Origin: a virus
Strand: one strand, 5' to 3'
DNA length: 53,281 nt
Virus record (IMG/VR): IMGVR_UViG_3300047094_001628
Coordinates: 1-53,281 of that record
In this document: in pieces, positions 34,304-41,914 of the stretch
Layout of the letters: the number at the start of each line of letters is the position of its first letter
Position numbering within the stretch: position 1 is the first letter of the stretch
Translations under genes and position numbers: made by a program
The notes under the pieces: generated by a model
Told to the model about the DNA's origin: nothing
What the model saw: the letters and a program-made list of their open reading frames with translations, nothing else
Database searches by the model: none

Positions 34304-34675
34304 ATGGCAACACCTAGAAAAAAAGAAATTAATTTATCCAAGGACTCAGTTCTTGCTCTTCTTCAAGAAATTTACAATGAACTTGTTGAACAAAGAACTA
34401 CCGCAATCAGAGTTCAGAATAAAATGTTATCATTTTTGAAAGATCCTGAGGATATGCAAAGTATTGGCCCTGTATTAGAAAAACAACAAAAAATCATAAA
34501 TGATGTTGTCGAAAAAAAACTAACTTTAGCTAAACTCCAATCAACAATTTGGGAAAAATCAGTGAATAAACAGTCCGATATGTCATTAACTGATATTGAC
34601 GAGGAAATGTTACAATCTCTTATTTTAAAAGATGTTGAATCATTAGAGGACGACAAATATAAAATGACCAAATGA
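34304..34675 (+). CDS. Hypothetical helical protein, 123 aa
   Basis: A 123-residue, almost entirely helical, acidic protein starting MATPRKKEINLSKDSVLALLQEIY. No family recognised. Being the first gene after the gp55-like sigma factor, and close in size to the T4 late co-activator gp33, it could be a transcription partner, but there is no motif to prove this and a chaperone or small virion protein is as likely. One base separates it from the next large gene. Confidence 0.55.
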   Translation: MATPRKKEINLSKDSVLALLQEIYNELVEQRTTAIRVQNKMLSFLKDPEDMQSIGPVLEKQQKIINDVVEKKLTLAKLQSTIWEKSVNKQSDMSLTDIDEEMLQSLILKDVESLEDDKYKMTK

Positions 34676-34676
34676 A

Positions 34677-36752
34677 ATGGGTGGTGTATATGATGAGCAA
34701 TGGCAAGGGATCAGGGATGAAATTGAAGCTGTAGCTGCCTATAATGAAGTTCAAAATCAAAAACAAGAACTTGTAAAAAAAAGAGAATCAAACCTAGAAA
34801 CTGGTTCAAAGAAACTTGTCGAACAATTAAAAAGTATTCAGAATCAAAAAAAAGAATATCAGAGACAAGTTAAAAACAAATTAGACCAACTTGTTGAAGT
34901 TCTAAATACAATCCCTGTTCAACAATTTTTAACACAAACGACCTCAGCGATTGCTAGTGTTGAGGGTAGTGTAAGTAGTTCGGGTAGTGCAATTTCAAGT
35001 TCATTAGATAAAACTAAGAACAAAGTAGATGAAGCAAAATCAAAAGTAGATTCTGTAAAAAAGATCTTCGTAAAAACTCTGAATAGAGTTAGATCGGAAC
35101 TACCTGAATTATTCATCGCTGAGGTAATAAATCAATTAGGTTGTTCACAAGAACAAACTTTCTTGGGTAATGATGTTTCTAACCTAACTAATCAAACGGG
35201 AGCAAATACCAATTCATTATACATACCAATTCAATCAATTGATTTATTCGGTATCTTACAGACTACCCCAGACTCTAAAGTTGGTAAAATTTTTTATGAA
35301 ACGGGAACAACATACAATGTACAAGCAAACGGAACCTATCCATTTAATAAGGATTTACATGAGTTGACTCAAACACCAGGACAAACATATTTAGATGCGA
35401 CTGGTGATTTTTATAATGGAGTTTCAGGTCAACCTTTGTTTAATATAGAATTTACAACAACTGATAATTTAGGAAATCCTGGTGGTTTTTTCAAAATAGA
35501 TTTAATCAATAGACCTCAAAGTAATATCGTATCACAATTTTTTACAGATTATTATGGAAAATTAGAACTTGTCAATTTACAAAATATATTTGGACAAATT
35601 TTTGACGCGATTTGTGGTGCCGTAAGTATACAAATGAATTTGTCCTCCCAACAACTAGAGGTAAAAGGAAAATATCAACTCTTGTTACAAAGAGTTTTGG
35701 GTTTATGTTTTGACCAAAGACAAGAGATTGACGTATCGGGTATTGCAAAAGTTTCACCAACTCAAGACGTTGACGCATCTTTTTTTCAATTCAATGAAAT
35801 AGATTTGAGAGAAATTGATTACACAATCGAAAATTTAAGAAAAGGAGTTGTAGAGTTTCAAGATTGTGATAATGTAAAATTACCTGTCAATAACGAAGAA
35901 ATAACCAATCAAATATTAAGTGTCTTAAGTGCAAATACTTCTGGAGAGATTTTACAAGCATTTGAATCAGTAGAAAGTACATTTGTTGATAATTTACAAA
36001 ATAATATAGCAATACCTGGGTTGAATTTAAGATTAGTTGTAGATACTGAATTATTAAAAGCAATACCACAAGCCTTGTATTCTTCTATTTTGACCCCCAA
36101 AATTATATTAGGGTTTTATATGATGTTGGCCTCGATTTTACCATCCTATAGACAATTATTAGCAAAAGTTCAAAACATTGTACAATTTTCTGAAATTTTC
36201 AGTAAATTATTTATTAATCTGTCATCTAAAGTAATGGCTAAGTTTATCAAAATATTAGTCCAAGAAATTAAGAAGGAAATTGTTTTATTAATGAGAATTA
36301 TTATAAGAGAACTCAAAAAAAATGGTGCGAAAAAAGAAGCTATCATACTTCAATTATTGACTGTGAGTGGATTATTAGTAAAACTGTTTGGTGATTACAG
36401 ACGATGTCAAAGTATTATTGACGAAATACAACAAATATTTCAAGTAGCGCTCACAGGAACTAAGATTGAAATTCCCGCAATACTATTACCACTATCTAAA
36501 TTCAGATCTGGATATTCAGAAGCACGTGCAAATTTGGAAATAGTTAAAGAATTTCAAAAAGTAGGAATCCCAACAGGTGCTATGCCGAGTGGGGCTCCGA
36601 ATTTTATGACACAATCATTTTTTGGATCTCAACAAGGGTCAGAAAGAGAGAGGGCTTTGAATTCAAAAACAAGTGTTTTAGTACCATTACCACCTGCAAT
36701 TGGTCTAGGAGCCCCACAACCACCAGTCGAAGCTTGGGGATTAAATATATGA
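34677..36752 (+). CDS. Large putative virion/baseplate protein, 691 aa
   Basis: A 691-residue protein. Residues 20-80 are a charged coiled coil, 85-135 a Ser/Lys-rich helical region, 150-380 a mixed domain with Gly/Asn/Thr-rich loops, and 455-600 a long series of amphipathic helices with hydrophobic patches (ILGFYMMLASILPSY, IVLLMRIIIREL). The C-terminus is Gly/Pro-rich. I know no family for it. Its setting directly before a small coiled-coil protein and an OB-fold hub/spike protein suggests a baseplate or tail-hub component. Whether the hydrophobic helices contact a membrane or pack inside an assembly cannot be decided. Confidence 0.6.
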   Translation: MGGVYDEQWQGIRDEIEAVAAYNEVQNQKQELVKKRESNLETGSKKLVEQLKSIQNQKKEYQRQVKNKLDQLVEVLNTIPVQQFLTQTTSAIASVEGSVSSSGSAISSSLDKTKNKVDEAKSKVDSVKKIFVKTLNRVRSELPELFIAEVINQLGCSQEQTFLGNDVSNLTNQTGANTNSLYIPIQSIDLFGILQTTPDSKVGKIFYETGTTYNVQANGTYPFNKDLHELTQTPGQTYLDATGDFYNGVSGQPLFNIEFTTTDNLGNPGGFFKIDLINRPQSNIVSQFFTDYYGKLELVNLQNIFGQIFDAICGAVSIQMNLSSQQLEVKGKYQLLLQRVLGLCFDQRQEIDVSGIAKVSPTQDVDASFFQFNEIDLREIDYTIENLRKGVVEFQDCDNVKLPVNNEEITNQILSVLSANTSGEILQAFESVESTFVDNLQNNIAIPGLNLRLVVDTELLKAIPQALYSSILTPKIILGFYMMLASILPSYRQLLAKVQNIVQFSEIFSKLFINLSSKVMAKFIKILVQEIKKEIVLLMRIIIRELKKNGAKKEAIILQLLTVSGLLVKLFGDYRRCQSIIDEIQQIFQVALTGTKIEIPAILLPLSKFRSGYSEARANLEIVKEFQKVGIPTGAMPSGAPNFMTQSFFGSQQGSERERALNSKTSVLVPLPPAIGLGAPQPPVEAWGLNI

Positions 36753-36753
36753 T

Positions 36754-36975
36754 ATGATACAGTCATCTAAAATTGATATTGAGAAATTGAATACCATTAT
36801 CACAGAAATAAAATCTAGTGGTAATAGTGAATTAATTCAGGCTATGGATTTTTTATCTGAAGATTTTGAAGAAACAAAACAAATGATAATAAATCTATCC
36901 ACACATTTAGACAATGTGGAAAATCTTTATAATAAAGTTCTTCATGAATATAATTTGAGGAATAACTATGAGTAA
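36754..36975 (+). CDS. Small coiled-coil protein, 73 aa
   Basis: A 73-residue helical protein with heptad-like spacing of Ile, Leu and Met across residues 5-70. It follows the 691-residue protein after one base and overlaps the next gene by eight bases. No family recognised; a tail or baseplate chaperone or linker is possible by position. Confidence 0.55.
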   Translation: MIQSSKIDIEKLNTIITEIKSSGNSELIQAMDFLSEDFEETKQMIINLSTHLDNVENLYNKVLHEYNLRNNYE

Positions 36976-38458
36976 AATATTATATCCAGCAACGGTTGTT
37001 AACAACCAAGACCCAATGTTGTTGGGTAGGGTCAGAGCTTATCCATTTGACCAAAATATCGAATCTGTACTTAAGGGGTATGATTTTGTACCAGACGTAG
37101 ATGATTGGACTGAAAAAGATCCTTTTATAATTCTACCTCTACTTCCTTTGTTCATCTCTCAAGTACCTGCAGTTGGAGAAAGAATTAGTGTTATTTTACA
37201 AAATAGTGAAAGAAGATTCCAAGATGCTTATTACGTACAAGGTGCGTATAGTAGTCCTATGACTATAAAGTATGAAAATGCTCAAGCTGCTGGAAAAAAT
37301 ACTTCATTGGGGTATAGAATAAAACAAAATTTAGCACTTAAAAATAAAAATGGGTCATTCAAAAACGTTAAAAGTTTCGGTGTATTCCCTGAATTAAATG
37401 ATGTCTCAATACTTGGACGTGGAACTTCGGACGTAATAGTAAAACCAGAGAGTGTTCTTATAAGAGCAGGTAAAACTTTAAGTTTGCAAACTAATAAATT
37501 TCCGTTAGCAAATGAAAAAAGAGCATATATTCAAGTTTCTAGTTTTGATACCAAATCTGTAGATCTAAAATCACAAGATTTGATTAAAATTAATCAGTTG
37601 AACCAACAAACACAATTACTTATTGAATGGAATATCTATAATTTGGACAATCAACAAAATGCTTTTACAGGCGATATTACTTTGTATAAACTGAAACCAG
37701 GTGAAAAGACATTAACAGATAATATCAATTATGATTCAGACTTAACTAATTTATCATATGTTATCTTCTCACAACAATTTATGGGACTTACTTTAGATGA
37801 TTCTGTTTCAGCAATCAATTCATTTATAAATCAAGTGAATAATGGTTCTATGACTAATGGACCTAGTTTGGGTAACGATAGATTCCCGTTCGCATATAGA
37901 CCAAATACACAAATAAGAAATATTCTTAAACCTGGTTCAGATGTTAATAACGCAATAATTTTTTCAAATGCATCTTCCTTTATTTCCAAAATAACCTTAA
38001 ATCCAGGACAAGGTCCCAAAGGTTTTTCATTTGCTTTGGTGAGTAGTAAAGGATCTATAGGTAAACCAAGTGAATTAACTATTGAAACTATTACCCCAAA
38101 ACAAATAACAAGTGAGTTTGGAACGTTTATGATGAGTGCCGCGGATACTTTAATAATGATGTCCCACAGAACAGGAAATATAGCTTTTGATCCAAAATTA
38201 TCCCCTAACCCAAACACTATGATGGGGATTACACAACAACAACTACAACAAAATGTTTTACCTAACACCTATGCTATGGTAAGAGGTGACATATTATTTG
38301 ACTATTTAGAAAAAATATCTCGTTTTCTACAAAATCATGTTCATTCTCACCCAAGTTTACCACCAGATTCCCTTACTTGGGCTGGTGATCAAAAATCAGA
38401 ATTATTTTCTTTTCCATGGAGATTTAGAGCTCTCAATGAAAATATCCGAATAAATTGA
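36968..38458 (+). CDS. OB-fold baseplate hub/spike-like protein
   Basis: A 496-residue protein whose first 115 residues look like the OB fold of T4 gp5 and VgrG-like spike proteins: ATVVNNQDPMLLGRVRAYP (8-26), a WTEKDPFIILPLLPLF stretch (47-62) and VGERISVILQNSERR (69-84), followed by the YVQGAY strand. Residues 150-200 (VLIRAGKTLSL) continue as beta structure. There is no lysozyme domain. It probably sits at the centre of the baseplate. The start overlaps the coiled-coil gene by eight bases; TGA at the end is immediately followed by the TATTTATA motif of the next gene. Family call from pattern, moderate. Confidence 0.6.
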   Translation: MSKILYPATVVNNQDPMLLGRVRAYPFDQNIESVLKGYDFVPDVDDWTEKDPFIILPLLPLFISQVPAVGERISVILQNSERRFQDAYYVQGAYSSPMTIKYENAQAAGKNTSLGYRIKQNLALKNKNGSFKNVKSFGVFPELNDVSILGRGTSDVIVKPESVLIRAGKTLSLQTNKFPLANEKRAYIQVSSFDTKSVDLKSQDLIKINQLNQQTQLLIEWNIYNLDNQQNAFTGDITLYKLKPGEKTLTDNINYDSDLTNLSYVIFSQQFMGLTLDDSVSAINSFINQVNNGSMTNGPSLGNDRFPFAYRPNTQIRNILKPGSDVNNAIIFSNASSFISKITLNPGQGPKGFSFALVSSKGSIGKPSELTIETITPKQITSEFGTFMMSAADTLIMMSHRTGNIAFDPKLSPNPNTMMGITQQQLQQNVLPNTYAMVRGDILFDYLEKISRFLQNHVHSHPSLPPDSLTWAGDQKSELFSFPWRFRALNENIRIN

Positions 38459-38466
38459 TATTTATA
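38459..38466 (+). promoter_or_regulatory. TATTTATA late-promoter candidate
   Basis: TATTTATA in sense orientation, beginning at the base after the upstream stop codon and ending 13 bases before the ATG at 38480. Confidence 0.4.
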
Positions 38467-38479
38467 ATAAAATCTATGA

Positions 38480-39961
38480 ATGTCAATTTTCCGTTCCTAT
38501 TTTTCAAAAAATAATACCATACAAAAGACTAGTTTTGTAAATACGGGTAGAAACCCCGTAATGCAATTATTTTATGGTACGAGTCTTCAAACAACAGCCC
38601 CAAATGGGTTTACAAGGTTTATCTTTGATTTAGATCTTGATCCATTATTGGAAAACATAGCTTCAGGTGTTATATCCACAGGTTGTACATCCGCTATGAC
38701 CCACACCTTGAAGATGACCAACACTTCAAGTTTTGATATCGATCTTCTTAATACAGAAGCTTCCGATCAATCGATAAGAGCAACTTCATTTGACTTAATT
38801 CTTTTTAGAATACCAAAATCTTCTGGGTCAACAGGGAACACACAAACTTGGGATGAAGGTGTTGGATACGATTATGTGGATACACCCGCATTAGATAGTT
38901 GGGGTTACAATAAGAATTTTTCTACAAGACCATCAAATTGGTATCAAACAACTACAATTACAAATTGGTCTTTGCCTGGCATTTACAGTAACGACAATAC
39001 TAGTACGGGTAATACAGGATTAAATTATTCTGCTTTGACTATTGTTGATACTCAACACTTTGAATTTGGAAACGAAGATATCAATTTTGATATGACCCAC
39101 GAAATAAATTCGATTATAACGGGTTCTACGACAGGTTCTACGGGTTGGGGGATTGCATACGTCCCTCAAATAGAAAACATCACAGGACTCACCGTAACGT
39201 ATTCTGTGGGGTTTTTTACAAGACATACACAAACATTCTATCAACCATTCTTACAAACCACATTTGATGATTTGATTGAAGACAATCGAGTCACCTTTGT
39301 ACAAGGTAGAACAAACAAATTGTACTTGTATATTTTTGCGAATGGTGATTATTTAAATTTAGATCAAAATCCAATTGTAGATATTTTAGACCCTGATGAT
39401 GAACCCATAGCAGGTTATACAGGTTTGACTACTTGTTTGGTAACCAAGGGTGTTTATGAGGTTGTAATTCCACCTTTATCAGGTTACAATACTCCTTGTC
39501 AATTTACAGATAAATGGACAAATATTATCGCGCAAGGTAATAATCTTGATGATGTTGAAAACCAATTTGTTTTACAATCCTCCTCGGCATTTTATCAGAT
39601 TGGTAGTGTGTCTAAAGACCCATTATTGTATGGGTTTGATTTTAGTGGTATCAAACAAAATGAAAAAATTGTAAATACCGATATACGAAAAGTGATGGTG
39701 GTAATAAAACAAGCATATTCAAGTGCATATGTTTTACAAAACATAGAAGCTCAGTACCGAGTATATGTAAGAGAAGGACAAACAGAAGTAGAAGTTCAAG
39801 GGTGGACACCTATAAACCGAACACCTAACGAGTATTATTTTATTTTCGACACAAGAGATAAAATACCCAATGAATATTACGTTGACATCAAAGTGAATAC
39901 TTCTGGACAAAAAGATACTTATAAAAGACAATTAACTTTTCAAATAGTAAACCAAAAATGA
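38480..39961 (+). CDS. Putative virion structural protein, 493 aa
   Basis: A 493-residue, beta-rich protein. It contains WDEGVGYDYVDTPALDSWG near residues 125-143 and repeated Thr/Ser/Gly-rich strands, then a C-terminal part (about 390-493) with an immunoglobulin-like look. I recognise a general virion-protein style, with the early domain similar in layout to beta-sandwich structural proteins, but no named family. An ATG three bases earlier is out of frame; MSIFRSYF is the likely start. It overlaps the next gene by four bases. Confidence 0.6.
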   Translation: MSIFRSYFSKNNTIQKTSFVNTGRNPVMQLFYGTSLQTTAPNGFTRFIFDLDLDPLLENIASGVISTGCTSAMTHTLKMTNTSSFDIDLLNTEASDQSIRATSFDLILFRIPKSSGSTGNTQTWDEGVGYDYVDTPALDSWGYNKNFSTRPSNWYQTTTITNWSLPGIYSNDNTSTGNTGLNYSALTIVDTQHFEFGNEDINFDMTHEINSIITGSTTGSTGWGIAYVPQIENITGLTVTYSVGFFTRHTQTFYQPFLQTTFDDLIEDNRVTFVQGRTNKLYLYIFANGDYLNLDQNPIVDILDPDDEPIAGYTGLTTCLVTKGVYEVVIPPLSGYNTPCQFTDKWTNIIAQGNNLDDVENQFVLQSSSAFYQIGSVSKDPLLYGFDFSGIKQNEKIVNTDIRKVMVVIKQAYSSAYVLQNIEAQYRVYVREGQTEVEVQGWTPINRTPNEYYFIFDTRDKIPNEYYVDIKVNTSGQKDTYKRQLTFQIVNQK

Positions 39962-40590
39962 AAAAAATTATTTTAAACCAAAGTCAGTATAAATTATTAG
40001 AAAAATTAGTATCAGAACAAGAAGACAGATATATGTTTTTTTCTAATTTAGAACAAATTAGAGATCAAGCAAATGAATTGTTAAAATATGATAGAAATAA
40101 GGTAGAACAACTATTGGATGATGGTCATGATTGGGCTCAGGATCATGTTGCGTCATCAACAGAATCTATTGACCAAGTCTATGATTTTATGAAGAATAAT
40201 TTCAACAACGAAACTAATATGATACAGGAACAACCAATGTTGACTAACAATATGAAAAGTTCAATAGAGTGTCTTAAAAGTATCAAGAAAGACATAAGTT
40301 GGCAAGAAGTATTACAATGGTTCAATGAAAATAATATTGATTATTTTGGTATGAATGATTTGGAAATGTACATAAAATATTTAGAGGAGAGATCAGATAG
40401 TAAACAACTACAGGTTCAAGAAGGTCGAAAAAAAACAGGAACAAAATTATGTGCAAGAGGTAAATCGGCAGCAAAAGCAAAATTTGATGTATATCCAAGT
40501 GCCTATGCTAACGGCTATGCGGTGCAAGTATGTAAAGGAAAAGTTAAAGGTTTGGATGGAAAAAAAAGATGTTCACCACCCTATTGTTGA
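39958..40590 (+). CDS. Phage protein with C-terminal YPSAYAN-type basic domain
   Basis: A 210-residue protein. The start KKIILNQSQYKLLEKLVSEQ is a short helical leader. Residues 160-205 hold KTGTKLCARGKSAAKAKF, then DVYPSAYANGYAVQVCKGK and two late cysteines; this basic Cys-containing block recurs at the C-terminus of proteins of cyanophages and other T4-like phages, function unknown. The middle (30-150) is acidic and helical. Four cysteines with Lys/Arg around them suggest a small nucleic-acid or metal-binding unit, but this is only inference. Confidence 0.6.
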   Translation: MKKIILNQSQYKLLEKLVSEQEDRYMFFSNLEQIRDQANELLKYDRNKVEQLLDDGHDWAQDHVASSTESIDQVYDFMKNNFNNETNMIQEQPMLTNNMKSSIECLKSIKKDISWQEVLQWFNENNIDYFGMNDLEMYIKYLEERSDSKQLQVQEGRKKTGTKLCARGKSAAKAKFDVYPSAYANGYAVQVCKGKVKGLDGKKRCSPPYC

Positions 40591-40639
40591 TTTGGATTAT
40601 TCAGTCAAGTCTATTATATTTGTGGGACTAAACCAAACC

Positions 40640-41044
40640 ATGAAAAAATTATACTTGAAAATCAAAAGGTACTTCAAAAAAATTTATATCCAAGGTCTGA
40701 GGTATTATAGGCCCAAAATGCAGTCTCGTTACGAAATAATTGCTCTCAAAATTTGTATGAATTTGATTGACGATGAATCGAGTGAACTTTTAATGACACC
40801 TATCACAAATAAAAGGTACATCAAAAACGAGTCCAAAAATTTGTTTGTCACTATTGATTCAGTTAATGTGAATATTGTAAATGACCATTGTGCTTATACA
40901 GTATTTATGAACGAATTTCTACACGGCAAACTCGTAGACAGATTCAATGAAAAAATTGAATTAAAAAGATCTATGATGGAAAAAAAAATAACCCAAAATA
41001 TCAAATACTCACTCAGAGGTATTCTTCATTTTCTTGAATCGTAG
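40640..41044 (+). CDS. Hypothetical protein, 134 aa
   Basis: The open frame extends upstream into the preceding gene; I place the start at the ATG at 40640, the first after that gene's stop (an ATG at 40556 would overlap it by 35 bases). The 134-residue basic product begins MKKLYLKIKRYFKK and carries SRYEIIALKICMNLIDDESS near 29-48. No family recognised. Its last 32 bases overlap the end of the converging gene on the other strand. Confidence 0.5.
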   Translation: MKKLYLKIKRYFKKIYIQGLRYYRPKMQSRYEIIALKICMNLIDDESSELLMTPITNKRYIKNESKNLFVTIDSVNVNIVNDHCAYTVFMNEFLHGKLVDRFNEKIELKRSMMEKKITQNIKYSLRGILHFLES

Positions 41045-41591
41045 GACATATTTCTTTGGCCATTTTTTTGGCGTCTTTTTCATCAATTAGTCCTATTCTA
41101 AACATAAGACAATAATATTTAGAATTTTGATCCAAGTGATCTTTGGCTATTTTTTTGGCCTTGGTAGGATTTTTAGTATGTTCCAATTCTACTAAAGTCC
41201 CTAATTCAAGCATTTGTTTTCTATTTATTGTTTCCTGCAGAAGATTTTTAATCATGGCTCTCATAGCCTCATTTTTTTTAGTTTTTTTGGGTTTATATGA
41301 TGTGTATACAGGTTTTTGACCTTTTCCTGATTGTGTGTCTTTTTTTTCTGCAGTTCTTTTTTGTTGACATGCGGTTTTCTTTTGAGCGTCAGTCATTCTT
41401 GATGCGACTCCTTTAGCTCTACATTTCGGATACGCACCTTTGTCAGTATCTCCTCTCCCACATGGTGGATGTCCACCACCCTCTTTTTTTCTACAAATAT
41501 TAACCCAAGGTCCTTGTGGTTGTTTGGTTCCCTTTTTTTTCTTTTTGGTTCCGAACCAAACAGCTAAATCCTCCCTGAGTTGATTATTCAT
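41013..41591 (-). CDS. DUF6321/DUF5661-type phage protein
   Basis: I choose the ATG at 41591 because an earlier ATG at 41612 lies inside the TATTTAT motif. The 192-residue product joins two small phage domains. Residues 4-70 (LREDLAVWFGTKKKK, then WVNICRKKEGGGHPPCGRGD and AYPKCRAKGVASRMT) resemble DUF6321, a basic Cys-containing domain common in cyanophages. Residues 130-180 (LGTLVELEHTKNPTKAKKIAKDHLDQ) resemble DUF5661. The functions are unknown; the four cysteines hint at metal binding. It converges on the 40640-41044 gene and is divergent from the next. Confidence 0.7.
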   Translation of the reverse strand: MNNQLREDLAVWFGTKKKKKGTKQPQGPWVNICRKKEGGGHPPCGRGDTDKGAYPKCRAKGVASRMTDAQKKTACQQKRTAEKKDTQSGKGQKPVYTSYKPKKTKKNEAMRAMIKNLLQETINRKQMLELGTLVELEHTKNPTKAKKIAKDHLDQNSKYYCLMFRIGLIDEKDAKKMAKEICPTIQENEEYL

Positions 41592-41610
41592 TTTTTTTGT
41601 GTATCTTACC

Positions 41611-41617
41611 ATAAATA
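41611..41617 (-). promoter_or_regulatory. TATTTAT late-promoter candidate
   Basis: TATTTAT on the minus strand, ending 19 bases before the ATG at 41591. Confidence 0.35.
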
Positions 41618-41625
41618 CCTAGCGT

Positions 41626-41865
41626 ATGGAAAATGAACAACAAAATTCAAAAATTTTAGGAACTTTATTTGGTTCCATAAATTATGACTCGGAAGAAAAT
41701 TTGTCAAAATTTATTGATGAAATTAATTCTGCCCAAGCGGCTTATTGTATTCAACAAGCCCTGAATTATGCTCACATAAATGGAGTATTTTCGTTAAAAG
41801 AAAGTGAAGTTATATCTAAATCTTTAAGAATTCTCATTCTATCCTCCCCAAAATCTGAAACCTAA
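41626..41865 (+). CDS. Hypothetical protein, 79 aa
   Basis: A 79-residue, mostly helical acidic protein with AQAAYCIQQALNYAHINGVF near residues 35-54. No family recognised. It stands alone between a divergent gene and the convergent capsid gene, and a strong hairpin follows its stop. Size and isolated position make the function unknown. Confidence 0.5.
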   Translation: MENEQQNSKILGTLFGSINYDSEENLSKFIDEINSAQAAYCIQQALNYAHINGVFSLKESEVISKSLRILILSSPKSET

Positions 41866-41868
41866 AAA

Positions 41869-41896
41869 AAAAGGGGACAATTTCTTGTCCCCTTTT
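41869..41896 (-). terminator. Strong intrinsic terminator, probably bidirectional
   Basis: AAAAGGGGACAA (41869-41880) pairs perfectly with TTGTCCCCTTTT (41885-41896) around a four-base loop. Read on the minus strand it follows the major capsid gene and runs into a long T stretch, so it ends that transcript; on the plus strand it follows the 79-residue gene. Confidence 0.85.
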
Positions 41897-41914
41897 CAAT
41901 TACCATTGAGAAGA

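Noticed and set aside
37831-38268. Minus-strand 145-codon frame opposite the OB-fold gene
   Set aside because: Shadow of the coding strand; no independent motif and no upstream signals.
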